Assembly: GCF_001591465.1 (NCBI RefSeq)
Contig: NZ_BCUY01000022.1
Coordinates: 1-51,359, forward strand
Direction: 5' to 3'
DNA: 51,359 nt
Origin: Cytobacillus firmus NBRC 15306
GTDB lineage: Bacteria > Bacillota > Bacilli > Bacillales > Cytobacillaceae
Both the position numbers and the translations under genes were made by a program. The notes below the pieces were generated by a model. It made no database searches, was not told the origin of the DNA, and worked only from the letters and a program-made list of their open reading frames with translations. Below, piece after piece: positions 44,996-51,359 of the stretch; within the stretch, counting starts at the first letter, position 1, and each line of letters starts with the position of its first letter.

Positions 44996-45046
44996 GGTAC
45001 CAGGTACCTATACCAATTTCGTGAACTGGTCTAGGTGCCTGGTACC
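44996..45046. repeat. REP-like inverted repeat between marR and the MFS gene
   Basis: 20-nt arms GGTACCAGGTACCTATACCA (44996-45015) and TGGTCTAGGTGCCTGGTACC (45027-45046) are complementary at 18 of 20 positions around an 11-nt loop. Arm 2 encodes the last residues and stop of MarR (VPGT*). Confidence 0.8.
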
Positions 45047-45459
45047 ATATTTTCTCTCATTTTTGCCATAAGTCTGATCATCGTGCTGATTTCTTCTTCC
45101 GTAATGTTCTGCAGGACATTGCTTTCGCTTGATCTTACTGCGGCAAGCCAATTGTGGTATTCCAGGATGGCTGCATCAGTCAGTGAAATCAGTTTTTCAC
45201 GTTTGTCCTTGCCTGCCGTTCTGGCGATCCAGCCCGATTTCTCAAGACGGGCCAATGTCCTGGTCATGGTCGGAGCCTCAACTCCCAGATAAGTAGAAAT
45301 CTCTTTTTGAGTGCTTGGTCCTCCGGTTTTCAGACGGTAAATAATCGTCCATTGTGCCGCATATAACCCAAGCGGCACCAGACTTTCATTAAGTACTTTA
45401 GAAAAATGGCGTGTAAATTGGTTAATGGAATGAAAAAATTCACTTTGATTAGGGTGCAT
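45031..45459 (-). CDS. MarR-family transcriptional regulator
   Basis: 142 residues from ATG 45459 (MHPNQSEFFHSINQF), with CAGGTG upstream; the longer GTG at 45468 is less likely. A winged helix with KEISTYLGVEAPTMTRTLARLEKSGWI is the recognition region, followed by the KDKREKLISLTDA wing. It probably represses itself and the MFS gene. Confidence 0.88.
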   Translation of the reverse strand: MHPNQSEFFHSINQFTRHFSKVLNESLVPLGLYAAQWTIIYRLKTGGPSTQKEISTYLGVEAPTMTRTLARLEKSGWIARTAGKDKREKLISLTDAAILEYHNWLAAVRSSESNVLQNITEEEISTMIRLMAKMRENMVPGT

Positions 45460-45478
45460 TGCTTTCACCTGCTTAAAA

Positions 45479-45496
45479 TAGTTACCTAGCTAACTA
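45479..45496. promoter_or_regulatory. Candidate MarR operator
   Basis: The inverted repeat TAGTTA-CCTAGC-TAACTA lies 20 nt upstream of marR, as expected for an autoregulatory site. Confidence 0.5.
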
Positions 45497-45619
45497 TATA
45501 TGAAATTTAAGAATTTGTCTACCTCGCATATTTCTTTTGCTAACTAAGTGTTTAACTGGCAAATAAAAGGGAATGGAATAACAAGGGCAACTGTGCATAA
45601 CAATAAGGGGGAAATTTTT

Positions 45620-47005
45620 TTGGATAAGTTATTAGAAGTCGTAGGAGATATTTCAGGATGGCTGTGGGGATATCCCATCATCCTATTATTAGCTGGAACA
45701 GGGCTGTATTTAACCTTCTTGCTGGGTTTCTTCCAGTTCCGTTATCCGGTATATATTTTTAAACAGACATTCGGAAGTGTTTTTAAAAAGCCGAAGGGAA
45801 AAGGAACCGTTACACCGCTGCAGGCACTCACTTCAGCACTGGCTTCCACCATTGGAGCCGCGAATATTGTAGGTGTACCGGCAGCCATCATGTTTGGCGG
45901 CCCTGGAGCAGTCTTTTGGATGTGGGTCATTGCGCTAATAGGAATGTCCATTAAGTTCTCGGAAAGTGTATTGGCCATTAAGTACAGAGAGAAAAATGAA
46001 GATGGAGAATATGTGGGCGGCCCTATGTATTACATGACGAAAGGGCTTAACATGAAGTGGCTTGGTGTGATATTTGCCTTTGCGCTCATGATTGAATTAA
46101 TCCCAAGCATCATGGTTCAGGGAAATGCCGTAGCGTCTGCGGTTGGCGAGACTTTTAAGATTGATGGCCTTTATACGGGCATCGCTGTAGCCTTACTGGT
46201 TTCCTTAGTCGTTTTTGGCGGAATTCAGAGAATCGGCAAAGTAACTGAAATCTTCGTTCCATTTATGGCACTCATCTATGTAGGTGCGGCGTTAGTAGTC
46301 TTATTTATGAATCTGGGCAAGCTTCCTGAAGTGTTGGAATTAATCTTCACTTATGCGTTTCAGCCAATGTCAGCAATAGGCGGATTTGCCGGTGCGGCAA
46401 TTGGCGAAATCATTCGCTGGGGATTTGCAAGAGGATTATATTCCAATGAGGCAGGACTTGGAACGGCACCGATTGCCCATTCGGCTGCCACGACTGACCA
46501 CCCGGTGCGCCAGGGCTTCTGGGCGATTGTCGGCATTGTTGTGGATACGCTGATTGTGTGTACAGCCACTGCATTTGTAGTGCTTTCATCAGGTGTGTGG
46601 ACAAGGGAAGGGGCAATGAAAGATCCTTCTGCTCTGACAGCAGCGGCATTTACGGAATACTTTGGATCATTTGGAGGTATTCTCGTAGCTGTATCACTCG
46701 TATTCTTTGTCATTTCAACGATCATTGTCGTCGTCTTTTATGGATCCAAAATGGCAGAATTCCTATTTGGCTCTTTTGCCGGAAAAGCCATCAAAGTCGT
46801 TTACATTGCTGCCATTGTTCTTGGTTCAGTAGGAGCGGCGAAAACGATCTGGCAATTCCTTGATCTGGCTCTTGCCATGATTTTGATACCGAACATCGTG
46901 GCTGTCCTCCTTCTAAGCAAAGAAGTTAAACAGCTGAAAAACGAGTTCTTTACTTCGGAAAAATATTATTTAAAGGATATAAAAAAAGACGATAAGGCTG
47001 CGTAA
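45620..47005 (+). CDS. AGCS-family sodium/alanine (glycine) symporter
   Basis: 461 residues from TTG 45620 (LDKLLEVVGDISGWLWGYP), behind AAGGGGG. Family signatures: ALASTIGAANIVGVPAAIMFGGPGAVFW, GGPMYYMTKGL, and SNEAGLGTAPIAHSAA. It takes up alanine or glycine with sodium. The in-frame N-terminal extension to 45548 has no family support. It has a strong terminator. Confidence 0.9.
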   Translation: MDKLLEVVGDISGWLWGYPIILLLAGTGLYLTFLLGFFQFRYPVYIFKQTFGSVFKKPKGKGTVTPLQALTSALASTIGAANIVGVPAAIMFGGPGAVFWMWVIALIGMSIKFSESVLAIKYREKNEDGEYVGGPMYYMTKGLNMKWLGVIFAFALMIELIPSIMVQGNAVASAVGETFKIDGLYTGIAVALLVSLVVFGGIQRIGKVTEIFVPFMALIYVGAALVVLFMNLGKLPEVLELIFTYAFQPMSAIGGFAGAAIGEIIRWGFARGLYSNEAGLGTAPIAHSAATTDHPVRQGFWAIVGIVVDTLIVCTATAFVVLSSGVWTREGAMKDPSALTAAAFTEYFGSFGGILVAVSLVFFVISTIIVVVFYGSKMAEFLFGSFAGKAIKVVYIAAIVLGSVGAAKTIWQFLDLALAMILIPNIVAVLLLSKEVKQLKNEFFTSEKYYLKDIKKDDKAA

Positions 47006-47009
47006 AAAC

Positions 47010-47041
47010 AGTTCTCCCGCTAATGGCGGGGGACTTTTTTT
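47010..47041 (+). terminator. Intrinsic terminator of the AGCS gene
   Basis: GTTCTCCCGC pairs with GCGGGGGAC, then TTTTTTT. Confidence 0.88.
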
Positions 47042-47139
47042 ATAACTAAAACAATTTTCGGAAAAATAACACTTGTAAGATAAATAAACAAAAGTTTATA
47101 ATTTAAACAAAAGTCAAAAAAAGACAGGGCTGATCCATT

Positions 47140-48237
47140 ATGAACGATAAAGAATTATTAATTTTGCAGCTGATTAAAGAGGATCCCTTTATTGCCCAAA
47201 ACGAGCTGGCTGAAAAAACGGGACTCTCCAGGTCCGCTGTTGCCGGCTATATCTCTTCACTGACCAAGCAAGGAGAAATTCTTGGCAGAGCCTATGTCCT
47301 GCCGCAAAAGAAAGCAGTGCTTTGTGTGGGAGGGGCCAATGTCGACAGAAAAATCCAGACGACAGGACAGCTCCAATTCGGAACATCGAATCCCGCCGAG
47401 AGCTCCCAATCCTGCGGAGGAGTGGCGCGGAACATTGCCGAAAACCTTGGCAGGCTGGGCTGTGATGTCGGTCTGATGACAGTAGTGGGAGGCGATCCGG
47501 AAGGCGAATGGCTTCTGGAATATACGAGAGCCTTTGCTGACGTGACACCTTCACATTCCCTGGCAGGATCCACCACCGGAACCTATACAGCATTGCTTGA
47601 TCTGGAAGGGGAAATGGCTGTGGCCTTAGCCGACATGTCCATTTATGAAAGCGTTACCATGGAGTTCATCGAGAAAAAGTGGGGGTACCTGGCATCATCT
47701 GAGATGGTGATATTGGATACCAACTTTCCGCCGGGGGTTTTAAAACAAATCATCACAAGGTGTTCCGAAGAGAGTATCCCGCTATGCATCACACCTGTTT
47801 CAGCACCAAAAATAAAGAATCTGCCGAAAAATCTGCAGGGTGTTACCTGGCTGATTGCCAACAAAAATGAAGCAGAAGCCCTGACTGGGATGGAAATCAG
47901 GAAGGAGGGAGACTTCTTTAAAGCAGCACAGGAAATGATCAATAAAGGAGTGGAAAAAGTGGTTATCAGCCGGGGGGATAAAGGGCTGATTTACTTCACA
48001 AATACAGGTGAAGCAGGTGTGCAGCTGCCTCCAAAGGTGAAAATAGCTGATGTGACAGGTGCAGGGGACTCGCTTGTATCGGGTATTATTTTTGCCCATT
48101 TAAAAGGACTGAGCACAGAGGATGCCTGCAAAATTGGCATGTCCTGCTCGATGCTTGCCCTGCAATCCATTGAAACCGTTAATCCGAACCTAAACAACAA
48201 ACGCCTGCAGGAAACATTCAAACAATATTTCGACTAA
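47140..48237 (+). CDS. psuK: Pseudouridine kinase with N-terminal winged helix (PfkB family)
   Basis: A 365-residue protein. An N-terminal HTH (residues 5-55, [21 protein letters not shown]) precedes a PfkB domain (about 58-360) with [15 protein letters not shown] and the ATP/anion-hole motif [13 protein letters not shown]. It phosphorylates pseudouridine; the fused HTH suggests substrate-sensing autoregulation. It is followed at 14 nt by psuG, and this pairing fixes the substrate among PfkB kinases. Confidence 0.9.
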   Translation: MNDKELLILQLIKEDPFIAQNELAEKTGLSRSAVAGYISSLTKQGEILGRAYVLPQKKAVLCVGGANVDRKIQTTGQLQFGTSNPAESSQSCGGVARNIAENLGRLGCDVGLMTVVGGDPEGEWLLEYTRAFADVTPSHSLAGSTTGTYTALLDLEGEMAVALADMSIYESVTMEFIEKKWGYLASSEMVILDTNFPPGVLKQIITRCSEESIPLCITPVSAPKIKNLPKNLQGVTWLIANKNEAEALTGMEIRKEGDFFKAAQEMINKGVEKVVISRGDKGLIYFTNTGEAGVQLPPKVKIADVTGAGDSLVSGIIFAHLKGLSTEDACKIGMSCSMLALQSIETVNPNLNNKRLQETFKQYFD

Positions 48238-48251
48238 GGAGAAGTGACATC

Positions 48252-49163
48252 ATGTTAGAAAAATGGCTAGAGTACTCAGAAGAAGTGTTAGAAGCAAAGA
48301 AAGCAAATAAACCGGTTGTCGCCCTTGAATCCACCATCATTTCACATGGAATGCCATACCCTCAAAATGTCCAGACAGCAAAAGAGGTGGAGGACATCAT
48401 CCGCAAAAACGGTGCAGTTCCAGCAACCATTGCCATTTTAAACGGGAAAATCAAAATTGGTCTGTCAGATGAGGAGCTGGAGTTCCTGGCCCAAAGCAGG
48501 GACGTTGAAAAAACAAGCCGCCGCGATCTCCCATATTTGATTGCGAAAAAGAAAAATGGTGCCACAACGGTAGCGGCCACCATGATCTGTGCAGAGCTTG
48601 CCGGCATTGAAGTGTTTGTCACAGGCGGAATTGGCGGCGTTCACCGGGAAGCGGAAACCACCATGGACATCTCCGCTGACCTTCAGGAGCTGGCAATGAC
48701 CAATGTTGCCGTTATCTGTGCAGGCGCAAAATCCATCCTGGATATTGGTTTGACGCTTGAATACTTAGAAACCTATGGCGTTCCGGTCGTAGGATTTGAA
48801 ACAGATGTATTGCCTGCCTTTTACACACGCACAAGTCCTTTTAATGTAAATTACAGAGTGAATACTGCGGAGGAAGCAGCCGAAATGATCCGCACAAAAT
48901 GGGCACTGGGACTAAAAGGCGGCGTTGTCATCGCCAACCCGATTCCTGAAAAAGATGCACTGGAAGAAGAGTTTATTACTGGGGTGATTGAAACAGCCTT
49001 AAAAGAAGCGAATGAAAACAATATCTCAGGGAAAAAAGTGACTCCATTCCTTCTGGAAAAAGTGAAGGAATTGACAGAAGGCAGAAGCCTGACAGCGAAT
49101 ATTGCATTGGTGAAGCATAATGCGGAAGTGGGTTCTAGGATTGCTGTTAGTTTGCATAAGTAA
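48252..49163 (+). CDS. psuG: Pseudouridine-5'-phosphate glycosidase
   Basis: A 303-residue IndA/PsuG-type enzyme: [48 protein letters not shown], and [22 protein letters not shown]. It splits pseudouridine 5'-phosphate to uracil and ribose 5-phosphate, the step after PsuK. AAGGAGAAG lies in the psuK-psuG gap. Confidence 0.95.
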   Translation: MLEKWLEYSEEVLEAKKANKPVVALESTIISHGMPYPQNVQTAKEVEDIIRKNGAVPATIAILNGKIKIGLSDEELEFLAQSRDVEKTSRRDLPYLIAKKKNGATTVAATMICAELAGIEVFVTGGIGGVHREAETTMDISADLQELAMTNVAVICAGAKSILDIGLTLEYLETYGVPVVGFETDVLPAFYTRTSPFNVNYRVNTAEEAAEMIRTKWALGLKGGVVIANPIPEKDALEEEFITGVIETALKEANENNISGKKVTPFLLEKVKELTEGRSLTANIALVKHNAEVGSRIAVSLHK

Positions 49164-49167
49164 AGGG

Positions 49168-49198
49168 AAAAGCCAGGCTTAGAGAGTCTGGCTTTTTA
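49168..49198. terminator. Bidirectional terminator after psuG
   Basis: AAAAGCCAG pairs with CTGGCTTTTT. On the minus strand it directly follows the 22-residue gene. Confidence 0.82.
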
Positions 49199-49264
49199 TA
49201 CTGATAGCATGATAGCTGTGATGATGATGCCTAAATATAGCAGTAATCTTAAGAAGTTAATCAT
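49196..49264 (-). CDS. Very small hydrophobic peptide, 22 residues
   Basis: MINFLRLLLYLGIIITAIML plus SV, almost entirely one membrane helix. AGAAGGGA lies upstream of ATG 49264 and a terminator immediately follows the stop, which makes chance less likely. Function unknown. Confidence 0.5.
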   Translation of the reverse strand: MINFLRLLLYLGIIITAIMLSV

Positions 49265-49348
49265 TAGGATTCGTCCCTTCTGGAAACCCATATATTAGAT
49301 GATATGTACAGGTTCTTATATGGGGGAAGGGTGTTTGTCTATATGCAG

Positions 49349-49379
49349 TAAAAAGGGCACTTTCCTGTGGAATGTGCCT
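49349..49379 (-). terminator. Intrinsic terminator of the sinR-sortase operon
   Basis: GGCACATTCC and GGAAAGTGCC pair on the minus strand, followed by CTTTTTAC. Confidence 0.82.
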
Positions 49380-49380
49380 C

Positions 49381-49992
49381 TTAATTTTGTATTCTTTTGG
49401 CATTCAGGATATACCGGGAGGGTGCATTGCCCACAAATGAGAAGGGGTAGCAAGTAGAAACAGTAAGAATTTCGTGAGGAGCGGTGGAGCGGATCACAGT
49501 GGTATCGCCTGCATCCACAATCTTCGAATCGGTTATTTCATATGTAAACTCACCATATGGCATGCTGACTAGAAAAATATCACCAATTTCAAGTTCGCCG
49601 AGGCTGCGAAAGACCGTATCCCGATGCCCGGATAATAAAATCTGATCGGGCTGTCCTGGAAATACAGTTGTGGAGTAATGGCCAACCCCTTTTTCCAGCT
49701 CATCCTCATCGGTTCCTTCTATTATTGGAAGTTCAGCTTTCAAACGGGGAATTTTTAAGATGCCAATGGCTTCACCCTGATCGAAGGAAATATCTATTGG
49801 GTGTTCTGTTTGGAGAACATTTTTGCTTTCTTTGTTCTTTTCGTTTTGAATTATTTTTTGTGCGTGGATTAAGGAATCTTTAGTTTTCTTCTCCTGAGAA
49901 TACATTTCCTGCAAAGAGAACAGGACTAAACCGCCTCCGATTAAGATAAGGAAGGAGGCAGCTACAATCAGCAAACGGCCACTAACCTTCAA
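49381..49992 (-). CDS. Class D sortase
   Basis: 203 residues with a TTG start at 49992 (MKVSGRLLIVA), directly after the sinR stop; the ribosome site GGAGGG is inside sinR. An N-terminal membrane anchor (about 5-28) is followed by the sortase barrel, with catalytic His in ILLSGHRDTVF, Cys181 in ILTVSTCYPFSF and Arg193 in SRYIL. It cuts LPXTG-like motifs and attaches surface proteins to the cell wall. Co-transcription with sinR is unusual and suggests biofilm or sporulation surface remodelling. No substrate gene is in the window. Confidence 0.88.
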   Translation of the reverse strand: MKVSGRLLIVAASFLILIGGGLVLFSLQEMYSQEKKTKDSLIHAQKIIQNEKNKESKNVLQTEHPIDISFDQGEAIGILKIPRLKAELPIIEGTDEDELEKGVGHYSTTVFPGQPDQILLSGHRDTVFRSLGELEIGDIFLVSMPYGEFTYEITDSKIVDAGDTTVIRSTAPHEILTVSTCYPFSFVGNAPSRYILNAKRIQN

Positions 49993-50340
49993 TTATACGT
50001 TCCCTCCATTCATCTTCTTAAATTTAATAAAGTCCAAATAATAAGCGAAATCCTCTTTCGTGATTCCCTGCCTGATTGCTTCTTCAACAAGGGAAACCCA
50101 CTCCTCATCCAGCTTAGACAAGTCGGTAATTTCATCTTTGTTCTCTTCCAGCAGATCCTCAAGATTAGCATCCAATGTCCTGGCGATTCTCGATAAAACC
50201 TGCAGTGAAGGGTTCTCCTGTATGCCTCTCTCAATATAGCTCAAATATGATTTGGATACCTCCGCTTTTTCAGAAAGCTCATTAATTGAGTATCCCTTTT
50301 TGATTCGTAAGCTTTTAATCCGGACACCTATCATAGGCAT
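49993..50340 (-). CDS. sinR: SinR-type transcriptional regulator
   Basis: A 115-residue protein with the SinR layout: an N-terminal HTH (residues 4-65: IGVRIKSLRIKKGYSINELS, VSKSYLSYIERG) and a C-terminal SinR/SinI dimerisation motif (about 78-110: LDEEWVSLVEEAIRQGITKE). It should repress biofilm-matrix-type genes and be antagonised by SinI. It is the first gene of an operon with a sortase. The start may be ATG 50340 or ATG 50334. Confidence 0.88.
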   Translation of the reverse strand: MPMIGVRIKSLRIKKGYSINELSEKAEVSKSYLSYIERGIQENPSLQVLSRIARTLDANLEDLLEENKDEITDLSKLDEEWVSLVEEAIRQGITKEDFAYYLDFIKFKKMNGGNV

Positions 50341-50383
50341 AATACTCCCTTATCATAAAATATAAAGATGTTTTCATTATAAC

Positions 50384-50462
50384 GAACAAAACGTTCAATA
50401 AAAAATACAAAATAGTGAGAATTCTCGAGGTATTCTTAGAAAAAGAATGAAAAACGTTCTTT
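50384..50462. promoter_or_regulatory. Candidate SinR-binding sites upstream of sinR
   Basis: GAACAAAACGTTC at 50384-50396 and GTTCTTT at 50456-50462 fit the SinR box GTTCTYT and its inverted form. The first sits just upstream of the -10-like TATAAT of sinR on the minus strand, so autoregulation is plausible. Confidence 0.45.
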
Positions 50463-50604
50463 AAAACGAAAAAACGGCTGAATTTGGAATTGTTCAAAAA
50501 CAGTTAGTTAGTCCTAGACTATTCCTAAGGAGTAATGTAAATGCATGGCATTAAGAAGCTTAATCGGGAATAAATATGTTATTTAGTAAGGTAGGTGGGG
50601 GTTA

Positions 50605-50856
50605 ATGTATAAAAAGGTTTGTGATCACTGTAAAAAGTCTTCTTTTAGCAGCAGTGAAATTGGAAAGTGGATTTGTCCTATTTGTGGTTCGGACTTAACA
50701 GGTAATCCGTTTTTTGATGCTATGACAAGGGAAAGAGTTTTTGTTTCTTACGCTTTTAAGACATTAATTCCACATAGTGGAGTAAAACAGATAAGCAGAA
50801 ATTATAGAAAAAGGATTGGTCTTTCTTACTATTCCAAAATGAATATTAATCCTTAG
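50605..50856 (+). CDS. Zinc-ribbon protein of unknown function
   Basis: An 83-residue protein with two CxxC pairs, VCDHCKK and CPICG, spaced as in a small zinc ribbon, and a basic C-terminal half. GGTGGGGG precedes ATG 50605. It is divergent from sinR. No family recognised. Confidence 0.62.
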   Translation: MYKKVCDHCKKSSFSSSEIGKWICPICGSDLTGNPFFDAMTRERVFVSYAFKTLIPHSGVKQISRNYRKRIGLSYYSKMNINP

Positions 50857-50956
50857 ACTAATTTTTGCCCGATTAAATTATTTTAATGATACTTGTTAAA
50901 ATCAGTAACAAATTGTCGAGATATAAACTAATTTAATATTAAAGTAATTCATAACA

Positions 50957-50985
50957 TTGACAAAAAAAGACATAATTATCAATAT
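50957..50985 (+). promoter_or_regulatory. Probable sigma-A promoter of the riboswitch-sinI unit
   Basis: TTGACA (50957-50962), a 17-bp spacer and CAATAT as a weak -10. It is about 45 nt upstream of the aptamer. Confidence 0.55.
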
Positions 50986-51028
50986 GGACATAGTAGAATA
51001 CACCTATAGGAAAATAATAGTAAAGACA

Positions 51029-51115
51029 CAGAAAAGGGCAAACTCATTGAAAAATGAGGACGCAAAGTCACAGGTCTAAGGTATTGAAGGATACTAGGAT
51101 GGCTGGATTGCCTGG
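51029..51115 (+). ncRNA. Cyclic di-GMP-I (GEMM-I) riboswitch
   Basis: Conserved blocks appear in order: AAGGGCAAAC, a stem CTCATT/AATGAG closed by a GNRA-like loop, GACGCAAAG, then CACAGGTCTAA, a second stem (GGTATT...ATACT with tetraloop receptor-like bases) and GGATTGCCT. This matches the GEMM-I consensus. A short hairpin (AATACGAATCGTATT) lies between the aptamer and the ribosome site, the possible expression platform; it lacks a U-run, so control may act on translation. Confidence 0.9.
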
Positions 51116-51144
51116 AATACGAATCGTATTTTGGGGGGAAAAGA

Positions 51145-51294
51145 GTGGTGAACACTAAGGTTCAATCTAAGCAATTAGACAATGATTGGGTCCAGCTTAT
51201 TATCGAAGCAAAGGACTTGGGTATTGAGAAAGAAGAAATAACTCGCTTTCTTTTTGAAAATAAGACAAATGAGCAATTATCAAGAAGTTCGTAA
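51145..51294 (+). CDS. sinI: SinI-type antirepressor
   Basis: 49 residues from GTG 51145 (or 48 from GTG 51148), behind GGGGGG. It contains LDNDWVQLIIEAKDLGIEKE and EITRFLFENK, the single SinI/SinR dimerisation helix pair: B. subtilis SinI has LDQEWVELMVEAKEANISPE in the same place. It should bind SinR and release its targets. It lies 5' to a strong terminator and is preceded by a c-di-GMP riboswitch. It is on the opposite strand to, and not in the operon of, sinR. Confidence 0.85.
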   Translation: MVNTKVQSKQLDNDWVQLIIEAKDLGIEKEEITRFLFENKTNEQLSRSS

Positions 51295-51320
51295 AGAAAA
51301 AGTTAATAATCCTTATAGCC

Positions 51321-51358
51321 AAGTATTTCTTAAAAGGTAACTTTTAAGAAATACTTTT
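51321..51358 (+). terminator. Intrinsic terminator of sinI
   Basis: AAGTATTTCTTAAAAG pairs perfectly with CTTTTAAGAAATACTT (16 bp). Confidence 0.88.
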
Positions 51359-51359
51359 A

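Overview
The window is chromosomal DNA from a moderately low-GC, spore-forming, motile Gram-positive bacterium of the family Bacillaceae. Evidence is the liaFSR cell-envelope stress cassette, a SinR/SinI pair, RsbR-type stressosome proteins, B. subtilis-like motAB behind a sigma-D-like promoter, a SpoVB/YkvU-type flippase, purine-rich ribosome binding sites and many U-tailed terminators. A Cytobacillus/Mesobacillus-like genome is my guess; I cannot fix the genus. I see no rRNA, tRNA, CRISPR array, prophage or intact insertion sequence.

Layout. 0-5.2 kb: liaF-liaS-liaR, a cation diffusion facilitator with a nonsense codon near its N-terminus, and a PAS/AAA+ sigma-54 activator. 5.2-8 kb: a clear -24/-12 promoter followed by a class-III aminotransferase and a YjiH-family membrane protein. 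8-17.6 kb: flippase, TrkA-C protein, CorA, acyl-CoA thioesterase, gamma-glutamyltransferase, SCP2 protein, GNAT enzyme, small proteins and cardiolipin synthase. 17.67-17.97 kb: a noncoding 15-unit repeat with a six-unit higher-order period. 18-21.6 kb: tldD-tldE, a decayed acetyltransferase and a small ORF. 21.6-25.5 kb (minus strand): a Tat-signal oxidoreductase subunit, a GMC flavoprotein, tatA and tatC in one apparent operon. 26-29.2 kb: a 5-FCL-like protein, a redoxin with an in-frame UGA at its catalytic cysteine, a BAX-inhibitor protein, mscL, and queF behind a preQ1 riboswitch. 29.4-36.4 kb: yhdT-panF, a DUF4309-like lipoprotein, an M29 aminopeptidase, an atoE relic and topB. 36.6-41.3 kb: two STAS proteins, hutH behind a terminator, a peroxiredoxin with an in-frame UGA at its peroxidatic cysteine, and a DUF1992 protein. 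41.4-51.4 kb: an Arg/Asp-rich repeat protein, motAB, an MFS/MarR pair, an AGCS symporter, psuK-psuG, sinR-sortase, a zinc-ribbon protein, and a c-di-GMP riboswitch in front of a sinI-like gene.

The most notable result is the two independent thioredoxin-fold genes (26692-27246 minus and 39682-40269 plus). In each, a UGA codon sits exactly where the reactive cysteine belongs, the frame is intact on both sides, and a stem-loop matching the bacterial SECIS layout follows. I infer that both are selenoproteins and that the organism carries SelA/B/C/D elsewhere. Second is the c-di-GMP-I riboswitch directly in front of a SinI-type antirepressor, close to sinR, which would link c-di-GMP to the biofilm/motility switch through RNA. 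Third is the apparent operon coupling a Tat-signal substrate with its own tatAC.
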